DNA of 64,000 nt, from contig NZ_CP065139.1 in NCBI RefSeq assembly GCF_015693305.1, positions 737,501 through 801,500 of the forward strand, read 5' to 3'. Shown here piece by piece: positions 17,631 through 26,165 of the stretch. Under the pieces are notes generated by a model, which saw only the letters and a list, made by a program, of their open reading frames with translations, had not been told where the DNA came from and did not search any database. The translations under genes and the position numbers were made by a program. How positions within the stretch are numbered: the stretch's first letter is position 1; every line of letters begins with the position of its first letter. This DNA comes from Sphingobium sp. Cam5-1. GTDB lineage: Bacteria > Pseudomonadota > Alphaproteobacteria > Sphingomonadales > Sphingomonadaceae.

Positions 17631-18293
17631 ATGCACATCAAGGCTATCTTACTCGGAGCGGCGGCTGGTTGCGCCGCCATGTCCGCACCTGCGCAGGCCG
17701 CGCAGGGCGACGTGCTGGTGCGGCTGCGGGCCATCATGGTTGCGCCCAATGAACGAAGCGGGAGCGTGCTGCCTGCCTTTCCGGGCGAAAAGGTGAAAGT
17801 CGATAACAGCGTGATGCCGGAGATCGACGTGACCTATATGGCGACCGACCATGTGGGCTTTGAGCTGATCGCCGCCACGACCAAGCACAGCGCTAGCGGA
17901 CGCACTGGAACGACCGGGGCGATCGGCCGTCTTGCCTCCACCTGGGTGCTGCCGCCCACGCTGACGGCGCAATATCATTTCCTGCCGGAAGCCAAGATCC
18001 GGCCCTATGTGGGGGCGGGCGTCAACTACACGCTGTTCTACAATGAAAGGGCGTCGAACGCACTGGAAGGCGCGGTGGGCGCGACCAGGGTGCACATGTC
18101 GGACAGCTTCGGATGGGCGGCGCAGGCCGGAGTTGATGTCGATTTGACGGACCGCGTCTTCCTGAACCTGGATGTCAAATATATCGATATCGATACCACG
18201 GCCCGGCTCTCGACCACGGCGGCGGGCGTGCAGAAGGTTCGCGTGCATCTCGATCCGCTGGTCTTTGGCGCGGGTGTGGGCGTAAAGTTCTGA
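17631..18293 (+). CDS. ompW: OmpW-family outer membrane protein
   Basis: A 220-residue eight-stranded beta-barrel protein of the OmpW family. It begins with a signal peptide (MHIKAILLGAAAGCAAMSAPAQA, cleavage after about residue 23). Family landmarks are GDVLVRLRAIMVAPNE, the PTLTAQYHFLP and KIRPYVGAGVNYTLFYNE strands, and a final strand ending in FGAGVGVKF with C-terminal aromatic residue. OmpW proteins are low-oxygen-induced pores for small hydrophobic molecules in several proteobacteria. The ATG at 17631 has a GGGACGGAGA ribosome-binding site; an upstream in-frame start would spoil the signal peptide. Confidence 0.92.
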   Translation: MHIKAILLGAAAGCAAMSAPAQAAQGDVLVRLRAIMVAPNERSGSVLPAFPGEKVKVDNSVMPEIDVTYMATDHVGFELIAATTKHSASGRTGTTGAIGRLASTWVLPPTLTAQYHFLPEAKIRPYVGAGVNYTLFYNERASNALEGAVGATRVHMSDSFGWAAQAGVDVDLTDRVFLNLDVKYIDIDTTARLSTTAAGVQKVRVHLDPLVFGAGVGVKF

Positions 18294-18297
18294 AACC

Positions 18298-18660
18298 CTA
18301 TGCCGCGGCGAGCGCCTTCACCACGAAGGGCAGGCGCTCGCCATCCGGCTCCGTCAGCGTCAGATAGCTGCCGGGCTGAATTGCATGCGCGTCCAGGCGG
18401 AAGAGTTGCTCGTCATCTTCCTCACCCGGCTCATAGGATAGCGCCCAGCCGCTGGAAGTCCGTAGCAGCCAGCCATGGCGGTCGGGTTCATTCGGCCAGA
18501 AGCGCCGGACGGTGGCGAGTTCTGGTTTGTGCCGATATTCCTGTTCGTCGATCAGCCCGTCCTGGTCCAGCGGCAGGCGCATGACATAGCTGCGAGCTGC
18601 CGATCCGTTCGGAAAGGCAGGTGTGCGTGCGAGTTCGAGGCGTATCGTTGTCCATGTCAT
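18298..18660 (-). CDS. Conserved hypothetical protein
   Basis: A 120-residue soluble acidic protein, convergent with the ompW-like gene. It contains a TTIRLELARTPAFPNGSAARSYVMRLPLDQDG segment and RRFWPNEPDRHGWLLRTSSGWALSYEPGEEDDE, a pattern I have seen in small uncharacterised proteins of sphingomonad low-oxygen loci, but I cannot name a domain. No cysteine or metal motif and no membrane helix is present. Function is unknown. Its upstream region is shared with the divergent Usp gene and holds a FixJ-like site. Confidence 0.65.
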   Translation of the reverse strand: MTWTTIRLELARTPAFPNGSAARSYVMRLPLDQDGLIDEQEYRHKPELATVRRFWPNEPDRHGWLLRTSSGWALSYEPGEEDDEQLFRLDAHAIQPGSYLTLTEPDGERLPFVVKALAAA

Positions 18661-18694
18661 ACCACCCAGATCGGGTTTTCCGGGGACAAAGACT

Positions 18695-18712
18695 ATAAGG
18701 ACTATCCCGGAT
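18695..18712 (+). promoter_or_regulatory. Possible FixJ-like site upstream of usp2
   Basis: ATAAGGACTATCCCGGAT, 67-84 bp upstream of the start codon, matches the CTAMGKATNTTYCC motif at most positions and is closest to the ccoN copy. It is weaker than the usp1 and CBS1 copies. Confidence 0.4.
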
Positions 18713-18778
18713 GGCGGCGGAGCCCGTCAGATCCTAGCCAGCAAGGATAAGTCACGGTTCCTCGGCAGGAGATGTGAG

Positions 18779-19594
18779 ATGAAATCGATACTGCTTCATA
18801 TCCATGACGATCGAGGCGCGGAAAGCCGCCTGCAGGCAGCGTGCGACATCGCGCGTGCGACGGGGGCGCACATTCGTTGTGCTCAGGTGACGCAAATGCC
18901 CGACATGGTGGCCGCGGACATGTATGGCGGCGCGGCGCTGGCGCCTTCCATCATCAACGAGCTGCGTGAAATCGACGAGCGAATCAAGACCCGCACCGAA
19001 GAAAGGCTTCGCGCGGAAGGTGTAAGTTGGGATTGGCGGCAATTCGATGGCGATATCCTTCATGGCCTATTGGCCGCCTCGACATTGACCGATGTCATTG
19101 TCGTGACCCTGCCTGAAGGGCCGCGCAGGGTGCTCACCGATCCACCGCCGATCGCCGCCGAACTGGCCCTGTCAGGGCCGGTGCCGGTGATGGCGGTCCC
19201 GCAATCGGCGAAATCGCTGATGGTAGCAGGCCGCGCGCTGGTCGCCTGGGATGGATCGCAGGAAGCATCGGCGGCGCTGCGGGGCGCGGTGCCGCTGCTG
19301 AAGCTCGCGCAGGATGTGCACATCGTGACTGTGGAGGAAGTAGGCAAAAATGCCTTCCCCGCGACTGATGCCCCCGAATATCTTGCCCGCCATGGAATCA
19401 AAGCGGAAGTCCATAGCTGGCCACGGGACGGCCGCGCTGTGGAAGATGCCCTGATGGCCGCCGTCGAAGCATTGAAGCCCGACTGGATGGTGATGGGCGC
19501 CTATGGTCACAGCCGGTTGCGCCAGTTCGTGTTCGGCGGCGTGACCCGAAAGATGCTGCGCGAAGGACGCGTGCCTGTCTTGCTGGCGCACTGA
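18779..19594 (+). CDS. Universal stress protein, tandem UspA domains
   Basis: A 271-residue tandem Usp. Domain 1 begins [32 protein letters not shown]; domain 2 starts near residue 150 with [23 protein letters not shown] and ends with [33 protein letters not shown], carrying the G-X2-G-X9-G ATP-binding pattern. It is a paralogue of the Usp at 11209. The ATG has AGGAG upstream. The gene directly precedes a FixL-like kinase, so it may be the first gene of the oxygen-sensing cluster. Confidence 0.92.
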   Translation: MKSILLHIHDDRGAESRLQAACDIARATGAHIRCAQVTQMPDMVAADMYGGAALAPSIINELREIDERIKTRTEERLRAEGVSWDWRQFDGDILHGLLAASTLTDVIVVTLPEGPRRVLTDPPPIAAELALSGPVPVMAVPQSAKSLMVAGRALVAWDGSQEASAALRGAVPLLKLAQDVHIVTVEEVGKNAFPATDAPEYLARHGIKAEVHSWPRDGRAVEDALMAAVEALKPDWMVMGAYGHSRLRQFVFGGVTRKMLREGRVPVLLAH

Positions 19595-19614
19595 AGACAG
19601 GGCATTGTAACCCG

Positions 19615-20760
19615 ATGGCGGTGGCGGACGATGACACGGAAGGCTTGATCGAGCGCGAGCATAGCTTGGAACAGGCGTTGCTGGGGTCAATTCTCGCGAC
19701 GGTGCCCGACGCGCTGATCGTCATCGACATGGCCGGGCGGATCGTGTCCTTCAGCGCGGCGGCGCAGCGCATGTTCCAATATGCCGAAACGGACGTACTG
19801 GGCGAAAATATCTCCATGTTGATGCCGTCGCCGGATCGGGAACGGCATGATGGCTATATCGACCATTATCTCAGTACCGGCGAAAAACGGATCATCGGTA
19901 TCGGCCGCCTCACCAGCGCGCGGCGGCGCGACGGATCGACCTTTCCGATCGAATTGTCGGTGGGCGAGGTGCAGGACCGGGGGCAAAGGCTGTTTACCGG
20001 CTTCATCCGCGACCTGACCGAGCGGCAACAGGCCGAGCGGCGCGTGGCGGACCTTCAGGCGGAACTGTCGCACGCCAGCCGGGTGACGGCGATGGGGACG
20101 CTGGCGTCCGCGCTGGCGCATGAGTTGAACCAGCCGTTGACGGCGATCGCCAACTATCTGGAGGCCGGGCGCGACCTGCTGGACGCCGACGGGCCGGTGG
20201 ATCGCGAGATGCTGCGCGAGGCGATGGACGAAAGCGCGCGGCAGGCGCTGCGCGCGGGCGAGATCATCCGGTCGCTGCGCGAGTTCATCAAGCGCGGCGA
20301 AACGATGCGCCAGCCGGAATCGTTGCGGGAACTGCTGGCCGAAGGGGCCGCGCTGGCCTTCATCGGCATGGACAGCCGGGGCATCGACATGGACATAAGC
20401 GTCGATCGGCGGGTGGACAGGGTGCTGGTCAACCGCGTGCAGTTGCAGCAGGTGATCATCAACCTCATCAAGAATGCGATGGAGGCGATGGCGCACAGCC
20501 CCGCACGCATCCTGCGCCTGTCCGCCGCCCCGGCCGAGGATGGACGGGTCGAGGTGATCGTGGCGGACAGCGGAACGGGGTTGGACCCCGACATGTCGCG
20601 CACGCTCTTCATGCCCTTCACGACCAGCAAGCCGTCCGGCATGGGCGTGGGCCTGTCGATCAGCCAGACGATCGTCGAAGGCCATGGCGGCCGCATCTGG
20701 GCACAGCCGTCGCAATGGGGCGGCACGGCCTTTCACTTCACCCTCGATCGCGCGGATTAA
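19615..20760 (+). CDS. fixL: FixL-type oxygen-sensing histidine kinase, soluble
   Basis: A 381-residue kinase with one PAS domain (about residues 20-140), HisKA and HATPase. The PAS has the FixL haem signature [10 protein letters not shown] with the axial His at residue 78, followed by [10 protein letters not shown]; in FixL, O2 binding to this haem turns the kinase off. Phospho-His is 169 (ALAHELNQP); the ATPase has [16 protein letters not shown] and GMGVGLSIS. No membrane segment is present, unlike the FixL at 51009. fixJ starts 3 nt after the stop. It should activate FixJ and through it fnr and cco genes when O2 is low. Confidence 0.93.
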   Translation: MAVADDDTEGLIEREHSLEQALLGSILATVPDALIVIDMAGRIVSFSAAAQRMFQYAETDVLGENISMLMPSPDRERHDGYIDHYLSTGEKRIIGIGRLTSARRRDGSTFPIELSVGEVQDRGQRLFTGFIRDLTERQQAERRVADLQAELSHASRVTAMGTLASALAHELNQPLTAIANYLEAGRDLLDADGPVDREMLREAMDESARQALRAGEIIRSLREFIKRGETMRQPESLRELLAEGAALAFIGMDSRGIDMDISVDRRVDRVLVNRVQLQQVIINLIKNAMEAMAHSPARILRLSAAPAEDGRVEVIVADSGTGLDPDMSRTLFMPFTTSKPSGMGVGLSISQTIVEGHGGRIWAQPSQWGGTAFHFTLDRAD

Positions 20761-20763
20761 GGC

Positions 20764-21375
20764 ATGAGCGAACCCTTCCCCATCTATGTCGTCGATGATG
20801 ACGAGGCGATCCGCCGGTCGCTGTCCTTCCTGCTGAAGACCAGCGGCTATGCCGTGCGCCTGTTCGAGGGCGGGACGGCTTTCCTGAAAGAGGCGGCGGG
20901 GCTGGAGCCGGGATGCGTGCTGCTGGACGTGCGGATGCCCGATATCGATGGGCTGGAGGTGCAGCGCGAATTGCGCGCGCGGGGCGTCATGCTGCCCGTG
21001 GTGATCATGACCGGCCATGGCGACATCGACATGGCGGTGGCGGCGATGAAGGCGGGCGCGAGCGACTTCATCGAAAAGCCGTTCGAGAAGGCGGCGCTGC
21101 TTGGATGTGTCGAAGCGGCGCGGCGGGTGGCGGTCGCCGACCGTGGCGCAGGCGCGCGGGCGGAGGATGCGCGCGCGCGGCTGAATGTGCTGACCGATCG
21201 GGAGCGCGATGTGCTGGACGGACTGGTCGAAGGGCTGCCCAACAAGACGATCGCCTTTGACCTCGGGATCAGCCCGCGCACGGTGGAGATCCATCGCGCC
21301 AACCTGATGCAGAAGCTGGAGGTGAAGAGCCTGGCCGAAGCGCTGCGCATCGCGTTCCATGCGGGGTTGGAGTGA
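20764..21375 (+). CDS. fixJ: FixJ-type response regulator
   Basis: A 203-residue regulator: receiver domain (1-120) with acidic pocket VVDDDEA, phospho-Asp 55 (VLLDVRMPD), MTGHGD and KPF; and a LuxR-type helix-turn-helix (about 140-203) with LTDRERDVLDGLVEGLPNKTIAFDLGISPRTVEIHRANLMQKL. Phosphorylated FixJ activates fixK/fnr and stress promoters in relatives. It is adjacent to its FixL partner and upstream of the fnr-type gene. A 13-bp-stem hairpin follows and may end this transcript. Confidence 0.94.
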   Translation: MSEPFPIYVVDDDEAIRRSLSFLLKTSGYAVRLFEGGTAFLKEAAGLEPGCVLLDVRMPDIDGLEVQRELRARGVMLPVVIMTGHGDIDMAVAAMKAGASDFIEKPFEKAALLGCVEAARRVAVADRGAGARAEDARARLNVLTDRERDVLDGLVEGLPNKTIAFDLGISPRTVEIHRANLMQKLEVKSLAEALRIAFHAGLE

Positions 21376-21389
21376 GGGAACCTGTGGGT

Positions 21390-21420
21390 CCGTCACCCCG
21401 GGCTTGACCCGGGGTGACGG
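21390..21420. terminator. Strong hairpin after fixJ
   Basis: CCGTCACCCCGGG (21390-21402) and CCCGGGGTGACGG (21408-21420) form a perfect 13-bp stem with a 5-nt loop, 15 bp after the fixJ stop. There is no T-tract. It is also a short form of the GTCACCCCGGACTTGATCC repeats found at 26061 and 30378, so it may be a repeat element that acts as an attenuator. Confidence 0.6.
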
Positions 21421-21442
21421 ATGTGGGGACGGTTAGGGACAT

Positions 21443-21456
21443 TTACGGATAGGTCT
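21443..21456 (+). promoter_or_regulatory. Possible FixJ-like site upstream of fnr
   Basis: TTACGGATAGGTCT resembles the ccoN copy (CTACGGATATTCCC). It is 29-42 bp before the first possible start (21485) but 77-90 bp before the alternative ATG at 21533, closer to the spacing seen at the other sites. A FixJ site here would fit the usual FixJ-to-FixK cascade. Confidence 0.35.
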
Positions 21457-21484
21457 GAAACCCGCATGGCGGCATGCAGCGGGC

Positions 21485-22252
21485 ATGGATATGCAATTTG
21501 ATCTGGCGCAAAAGGCGCCCCGCGGGCCTGAGATGGCGGCGATGATGACTCCGGCGGCCGGAAGCTGCGGCGCGGGTTATTGCGATCGCTGCGAAGTGCG
21601 CGACCAGGCGATCTGCGCCGATCTCAACCCGCAGGAGCGCGCGGCGCTGAACCGGATCGGGCGACGGGTGACCTTGCAGGCCGGGCAGACGGTGATGTGG
21701 GAAGGCGATGACAGCATGGTCGTCGCCAATGTGATCGAAGGCACGCTGAAGCTCGCCACATCGACGGGCGACGGGCGTGAGCAGATCGTCGGCGTGGTCT
21801 ATGCATCCGATTTCATCGGACGGCCTTTTGGCGCGCGCACGCCGCATAGCGTGACGGCGCTCACCGATGCGCGGCTGTGCCTCTATCCGCGCGGCGCTTT
21901 CGACGGCTTTGCGCGCCAGCATTCGCAGCTCGAGCATCGGCTGCTCCAGCGGACGCTGGACGACCTTGACCGGACGCGCGGCTGGATGCTGCTGCTGGGG
22001 CGGAAAAATGCGCGGGAAAAGGTCGCCTCCTTTCTGCTGGACATGAGCAGGCGGCTGCGCGCGGATCGAAGCGGCGTGATCGACCTGCCGCTATCGCGCC
22101 AGCAGATCGCGGACATATTGGGGCTGACCATCGAGACCGTGTCGCGTCAGATCAGCGATATGAAGCGGCTGGGCGTGATCGCGCTGGCCGGACGGCGGGG
22201 CGTGCGGATCTGCGATGCCGATCGGCTGGAGAGCATGGCCGAGGGGGCGTGA
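21485..22252 (+). CDS. fnr: FNR/FnrN-type oxygen-responsive transcription regulator
   Basis: A 255-residue CRP/FNR-family regulator. The N-terminus holds C28 and the motif C33-X2-C36-X7-C44, the FnrN/FnrL spacing, and an internal C132 (ARLCLYP); these should bind an O2-labile [4Fe-4S] cluster. The cNMP-like barrel is followed by a winged helix with DNA-reading residues ETVSRQ, the E-X2-S-R set that recognises TTGAT-N4-ATCAA. ATGs at 21485, 21491, 21533 and 21545 are possible; an FNR-like box at 21498-21511 lies inside the longest version, which favours 21533 and autoregulation. It probably controls hemN, the oxygenase genes and the globin pair in this window. Confidence 0.93.
   Translation: MDMQFDLAQKAPRGPEMAAMMTPAAGSCGAGYCDRCEVRDQAICADLNPQERAALNRIGRRVTLQAGQTVMWEGDDSMVVANVIEGTLKLATSTGDGREQIVGVVYASDFIGRPFGARTPHSVTALTDARLCLYPRGAFDGFARQHSQLEHRLLQRTLDDLDRTRGWMLLLGRKNAREKVASFLLDMSRRLRADRSGVIDLPLSRQQIADILGLTIETVSRQISDMKRLGVIALAGRRGVRICDADRLESMAEGA
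21498..21511. promoter_or_regulatory. FNR-like box at the fnr start
   Basis: TTGATCTGGCGCAA differs at one base from the hemN box (TTGACCTGGCGCAA). It lies just after the first possible ATG and 22-35 bp before the ATG at 21533, a position suited to autorepression if translation starts at 21533. Confidence 0.4.
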
Positions 22253-22280
22253 GGGAAAAGCTGCCGATAGTCCGAGCGTT

Positions 22281-22409
22281 TCCCCTCCCGTAAACAGGAG
22301 GGGTTAGGGGTGGGCGCGAGCGAAGCGAGCCTCTGGGCTGGGCTCTGTCATCTGCATTGATGTTGCGCTGGCCCACCCCCCAGCCCCCTCCCGCCTGCGG
22401 GAGGGGGAG
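22281..22409. repeat. Intergenic inverted repeat before ccoN
   Basis: The first half of the 307-bp fnr-ccoN gap is a sphingomonad-type repeat: TCCCCTCCCG...CAGGAGGGG and GGGTGGGCG at the left, matched by CCCACCCCCCAGCCCCCTCCC and GGGAGGGGG at the right, with nested hairpins. No gene is present. The second half (22420-22559) is the ccoN promoter region with a FixJ-like site. Confidence 0.75.
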
Positions 22410-22451
22410 CAAGGTCTATGCTTCACCCTTAGGGCGGCCGGGACAATCTGC

Positions 22452-22474
22452 CTACGGATATTCCCCTACATACC
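22452..22474 (+). promoter_or_regulatory. FixJ-like site upstream of ccoN
   Basis: CTACGGATATTCCCC followed by TACATACC, 86-108 bp before ccoN. It aligns closely with the usp1 (11139) and CBS1 (54285) sites, with a 2-nt longer gap before ATACC. No good FNR box is visible upstream of ccoN (only a half site near 22488), so FixJ may act directly here. Confidence 0.5.
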
Positions 22475-22559
22475 TGCCGCCCCGCCTTTGACAGAGGTTG
22501 GATCGTGAAGGCGGCCCCTGGGCAAGGGCGCCGCAGACAAGCTTTCGCGGGGGGATCCG

Positions 22560-24218
22560 ATGGATCAACTATTATTGAAGTCGGGCGGCTGGTTCGCGCT
22601 GGCGGTGGTCGCCTTGCTGGCGGCGCTGATGGCGGTGGACAGCGGCTTTGCCGTCCATATGGGCATAGCCTGCGCGGCGGCGCTGTTGATGGTGGTGGTG
22701 ACGATCGGCGGGGCCGATTATGCCGGGATCGCACGCGGCCTGCTGAAGATGCCGGCCGATCAGGGGAAATATGATGACGACCCGATCCGTTGGGGTGTGA
22801 TCGCGACCGTCTTTTGGGGTTTGGCGGGGTTTCTGGCGGGGCTGTACATCGCCTTGCAGCTGGCGTTTCCGGCGCTGAACCTCGGCATTGAATATACGAG
22901 TTTCGGGCGATTGCGGCCGCTGCATACTTCGGCGGTGATCTTTGCATTTGGCGGCAATGCGCTGATCGCGACGAGTTTCTATGTCGTGCAGCGGACCTGT
23001 CGCGCGCGGCTGGCTTTTCCATCGCTCGCCCGGTTCGTATTCTGGGGTTACCAGCTCTTCATCGTGCTGGCCGCGACTGGCTATGTCATGGGCATCACCG
23101 AAGCGCGCGAATATGCCGAGCCTGAATGGTATGTCGACATCTGGTTGACGATTGTGTGGGTCGCCTATCTTGTCGTCTTCGGCGGCACGATCCTGCGCCG
23201 CAGCGAGCCGCATATCTATGTGGCGAACTGGTTCTACCTGAGCTTTATCCTGACGATCGCGATGCTGCACATCGTCAACAACCTGTCGGTGCCGGTCAGC
23301 CTGCTGGGTTCCAAGAGCTACAGCGCTTTCGCGGGTGTGCAGGATGCACTGACCCAATGGTGGTATGGACATAATGCCGTCGGCTTCTTCCTGACCGCCG
23401 GTTTCCTCGCCATGATGTATTATTTCGTGCCCAAGCAGGCGGAGCGGCCGGTCTATAGTTATCGGCTGTCGATCATCCACTTCTGGTCGCTGATCTTCCT
23501 CTATATTTGGGCAGGTCCACACCACCTTCATTATACGGCGCTGCCCGACTGGGCGCAGACGCTGGGCATGGTCTTTTCGGTCATGCTGTGGATGCCGAGC
23601 TGGGGCGGGATGATCAACGGCCTGATGACGCTGAACGGCGCATGGGATCGCATCCGCACAGATCCGATCATCCGCATGATGGTGATGGCGCTGGCCTTCT
23701 ACGGCATGAGCACCTTTGAAGGACCGATGATGTCGGTGAAGGCGGTGAACAGCCTGTCGCACTATACCGACTGGACGATTGGTCATGTGCATAGTGGTGC
23801 ATTGGGCTGGAATGGGCTGATTACTTTCGCCTGCCTCTATTATCTGACGCCGCGTCTGTGGAAGCGCGAGAGGCTCTATTCGTTGCGGCTGGTGAACTGG
23901 CACTTCTGGCTCGCGACGCTGGGCATCGTTCTCTACGCCTCTTCGATGTGGGTCGCGGGCATCATGCAGGGGCTGATGTGGCGCGAATATGGGAGCGACG
24001 GCTACCTCGTCTATGCCTTCTCCGAAGTCGTGAGCGCCATGTTCCCCATGTATGTGATCCGCGCGGCCGGAGGCCTCATGTACCTCGCCGGGGCGATCAT
24101 CATGGCCTGGAATATCGGCAAGACCATCGCTGGCAGCCCGCTGCGTGCGGAGAAGCCGATGAGTGATGCGGCCTATGATCCGACGGCGGATCGACCGCTT
24201 GTCGCCCAGCCTGCTTAA
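22560..24218 (+). CDS. ccoN: cbb3-type cytochrome c oxidase subunit I
   Basis: The 552-residue catalytic subunit of the high-affinity cbb3 oxidase, reducing O2 to water and pumping protons in the inner membrane. About 12-14 helices are visible. Haem and copper ligands appear in [15 protein letters not shown] (low-spin haem), [32 protein letters not shown] (CuB pair) and [12 protein letters not shown] (haem b3 and b ligands). It heads ccoNOQP, following the fnr gene, and has a FixJ-like site upstream. Confidence 0.97.
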   Translation: MDQLLLKSGGWFALAVVALLAALMAVDSGFAVHMGIACAAALLMVVVTIGGADYAGIARGLLKMPADQGKYDDDPIRWGVIATVFWGLAGFLAGLYIALQLAFPALNLGIEYTSFGRLRPLHTSAVIFAFGGNALIATSFYVVQRTCRARLAFPSLARFVFWGYQLFIVLAATGYVMGITEAREYAEPEWYVDIWLTIVWVAYLVVFGGTILRRSEPHIYVANWFYLSFILTIAMLHIVNNLSVPVSLLGSKSYSAFAGVQDALTQWWYGHNAVGFFLTAGFLAMMYYFVPKQAERPVYSYRLSIIHFWSLIFLYIWAGPHHLHYTALPDWAQTLGMVFSVMLWMPSWGGMINGLMTLNGAWDRIRTDPIIRMMVMALAFYGMSTFEGPMMSVKAVNSLSHYTDWTIGHVHSGALGWNGLITFACLYYLTPRLWKRERLYSLRLVNWHFWLATLGIVLYASSMWVAGIMQGLMWREYGSDGYLVYAFSEVVSAMFPMYVIRAAGGLMYLAGAIIMAWNIGKTIAGSPLRAEKPMSDAAYDPTADRPLVAQPA

Positions 24219-24230
24219 GGACGCCAAGAC

Positions 24231-24977
24231 ATGACTAGCAAGACCAAGGGTAAGTTCTGGGACCATGGCAAGCTGGAGCGCAACGTCTCCCTGCTGGGCA
24301 TCGCTTCGCTGATCGTGGTCGCCATTGGCGGCATCGTGGAGATCGCACCGCTCTTCTGGATCGACAATACGATCGAGAAGGTGGAAGGGATGCGGCCCTA
24401 TACGCCGCTGGAGCTGGCGGGGCGGAACATCTACATCCGCGAAGGCTGCTACAATTGCCACAGTCAGATGATCCGGCCGTTCCGGGACGAGACGGAACGC
24501 TATGGCCATTATAGCCTCGCGGCGGAGAGCATGTATGACCATCCCTTCCAATGGGGATCGAAGCGCACCGGCCCCGACCTGGCGCGCGTCGGCGGCAGAT
24601 ATTCGGATGAATGGCATGTCCAGCATCTGAAGGACCCGCGCGCGGTCGTGCCGGAATCGATCATGCCGGGCTATGCCTTCCTCGCCGATCGGGAATTGAA
24701 GCCTGCGGACATGCGCAAGGACCTGACCGCGCTGTCCGACGTCGGCGTGCCTTATAGCAAGGATGACATTGCCAAGGCCAATAACGACCTGAAGGCACAG
24801 GCCGATCCCGATGCGGATGCCAAGGATCTGATCAAGCGCTATCCCAAGGCGCAGGCGCGCGATTTCGACGGCGATCCGGGCAAGGTGACGGAGATGGATG
24901 CGCTGGTCGCCTATCTCCAGATGCTGGGCACGTTGGTCGATGTGGACAGCGCCAAGCCACAGGAGGTCGAGCGATGA
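24231..24977 (+). CDS. ccoO: cbb3 oxidase monohaem cytochrome c subunit
   Basis: A 248-residue membrane-anchored cytochrome c. An N-terminal helix (about residues 20-42) is followed by the haem motif [10 protein letters not shown] and the CcoO-specific [19 protein letters not shown] and [24 protein letters not shown]; the distal Met ligand is in SIMPGYAFL. It passes electrons from CcoP to CcoN. It starts 12 nt after ccoN and its stop overlaps ccoQ (ATGA). Confidence 0.97.
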   Translation: MTSKTKGKFWDHGKLERNVSLLGIASLIVVAIGGIVEIAPLFWIDNTIEKVEGMRPYTPLELAGRNIYIREGCYNCHSQMIRPFRDETERYGHYSLAAESMYDHPFQWGSKRTGPDLARVGGRYSDEWHVQHLKDPRAVVPESIMPGYAFLADRELKPADMRKDLTALSDVGVPYSKDDIAKANNDLKAQADPDADAKDLIKRYPKAQARDFDGDPGKVTEMDALVAYLQMLGTLVDVDSAKPQEVER

Positions 24978-25144
24978 GCTACGACGCCTTGCGGCATTTC
25001 GCCGACAGCTGGGGGCTGGTCTTCATGGGGGTGAGCTACGCCGCCCTGATCGGCTGGCTCTTCCTGCCCAAAGGCGGTGAACGCAGCGAAGAGGCCGCGC
25101 TCGCCATATTCCAAAATGACCCTGCGGAGGCCGATCATGGCTGA
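24974..25144 (+). CDS. ccoQ: cbb3 oxidase small subunit CcoQ
   Basis: A 56-residue protein with one membrane helix ([20 protein letters not shown]) and a charged C-terminal tail, the standard CcoQ layout. It stabilises the oxidase assembly. The ATG overlaps the ccoO stop codon and its own stop lies 8 bp inside ccoP, showing tight coupling. Confidence 0.93.
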   Translation: MSYDALRHFADSWGLVFMGVSYAALIGWLFLPKGGERSEEAALAIFQNDPAEADHG

Positions 25145-26045
25145 CGAAAAGCGCATCGACGCCGCCACCGGCACCGAGATCAAACATCATGAGTGGGACG
25201 GCATCCAGGAGTTGGAGACGCCGCTGCCGCGCTGGTGGCTGTGGACCTTCTACGCGACCATCCTGTTCGCGATCGGTTATGTGATCGCCTATCCGGCGTT
25301 GCCGATGATCAATCGGGCGACCGGCGGCCTGCTTGGCTGGTCGAGCCGGGGCGCTCTCGACAAGGAACTGGCGGCGCGGGAAGCGCAGATCGCGCCGGTG
25401 CGGCAGGCGATCGCCGACACCTCCATCGAAGTCCTGCCGACGCGGCCGCAGCTGATGCAGGCGGCGGCGGAGGGCGGACGCGCCGCGTTCCGCGTCCATT
25501 GCGTGCAGTGCCACGGATCGGGCGCGGCGGGATCGAAGGGCTATCCCAATCTGAATGACGACGACTGGCTGTGGGGCGGCGATCTGGCCGCAATCGAAAA
25601 GACCCTCACCGATGGCGTGCGCAATCCCGATCATGACGCAACCCGCCAGTCGCTGATGCCTGCTTTCGGCAAGGATCAGTTGCTGACGGCGGCGCAGGTC
25701 GATGATGTGGTTGCGCATGTGCGGGCGATCAGCGGGCAGGACCGTGCCAGCGCCGCTTCGCAGCGCGGGGCCAAGGTCTTTGCCGACAATTGCGCCGTCT
25801 GCCACGGCCCTGCGGGGAAGGGGAACCGGGAGCTTGGTGCGCCGAACCTGATCGATGCGATCTGGCTCTATGGCGGTGATGCGGACACTATCCATGAAAC
25901 CGTGTGGAACAGCCGCCATGGCGTGATGCCACGCTGGGACGACAAGCTGGACAAGGCGACGATCCGGATGCTGGCCGCCTATGTGCACAGCCTTGGCGGG
26001 GGTGAGGCTGCGCCGGTGAAGGTTGCGAGCAATGGCGCGCGATAG
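25137..26045 (+). CDS. ccoP: cbb3 oxidase dihaem cytochrome c subunit
   Basis: A 302-residue membrane-anchored dihaem cytochrome. The N-terminal WDGIQELETPLPRWWLWTFYATILFAIGYVIAYP segment is the family-typical anchor, followed by two c-type haem sites, CVQCHG (about residue 121) and CAVCHG (about 220). It accepts electrons from soluble cytochromes and passes them to CcoO. The start at 25137 matches the family and overlaps ccoQ; a longer in-frame start at 25077 would extend back through most of ccoQ. Confidence 0.96.
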   Translation: MADEKRIDAATGTEIKHHEWDGIQELETPLPRWWLWTFYATILFAIGYVIAYPALPMINRATGGLLGWSSRGALDKELAAREAQIAPVRQAIADTSIEVLPTRPQLMQAAAEGGRAAFRVHCVQCHGSGAAGSKGYPNLNDDDWLWGGDLAAIEKTLTDGVRNPDHDATRQSLMPAFGKDQLLTAAQVDDVVAHVRAISGQDRASAASQRGAKVFADNCAVCHGPAGKGNRELGAPNLIDAIWLYGGDADTIHETVWNSRHGVMPRWDDKLDKATIRMLAAYVHSLGGGEAAPVKVASNGAR

Positions 26046-26060
26046 CAGCCGCCCAGCAAT

Positions 26061-26148
26061 CGTCACCCCGGACTTGATCCGGGGTCCCGCTGCTCTTTGC
26101 GCCGGGTGTGGGGAAGAAGCGGGATCCCGGATCAAGTCTGGGATGACG
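26061..26148. repeat. Long inverted repeat between ccoP and ccoG
   Basis: Arms at 26061-26091 (starting CGTCACCCCGGACTTGATCC) and 26118-26148 (ending CAAGTCTGGGATGACG) pair with few mismatches. It belongs to the same repeat family as 30378-30461 and could separate ccoNOQP from ccoGHIS at the RNA level. Confidence 0.85.
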
Positions 26149-26165
26149 GAGGAAGGGAGTCGGCC

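Noticed and set aside
22488..22501. TTGACAGAGGTTGG as an FNR box for ccoN
   Set aside because: Only the left half matches; the right half shares two of five bases with the consensus.
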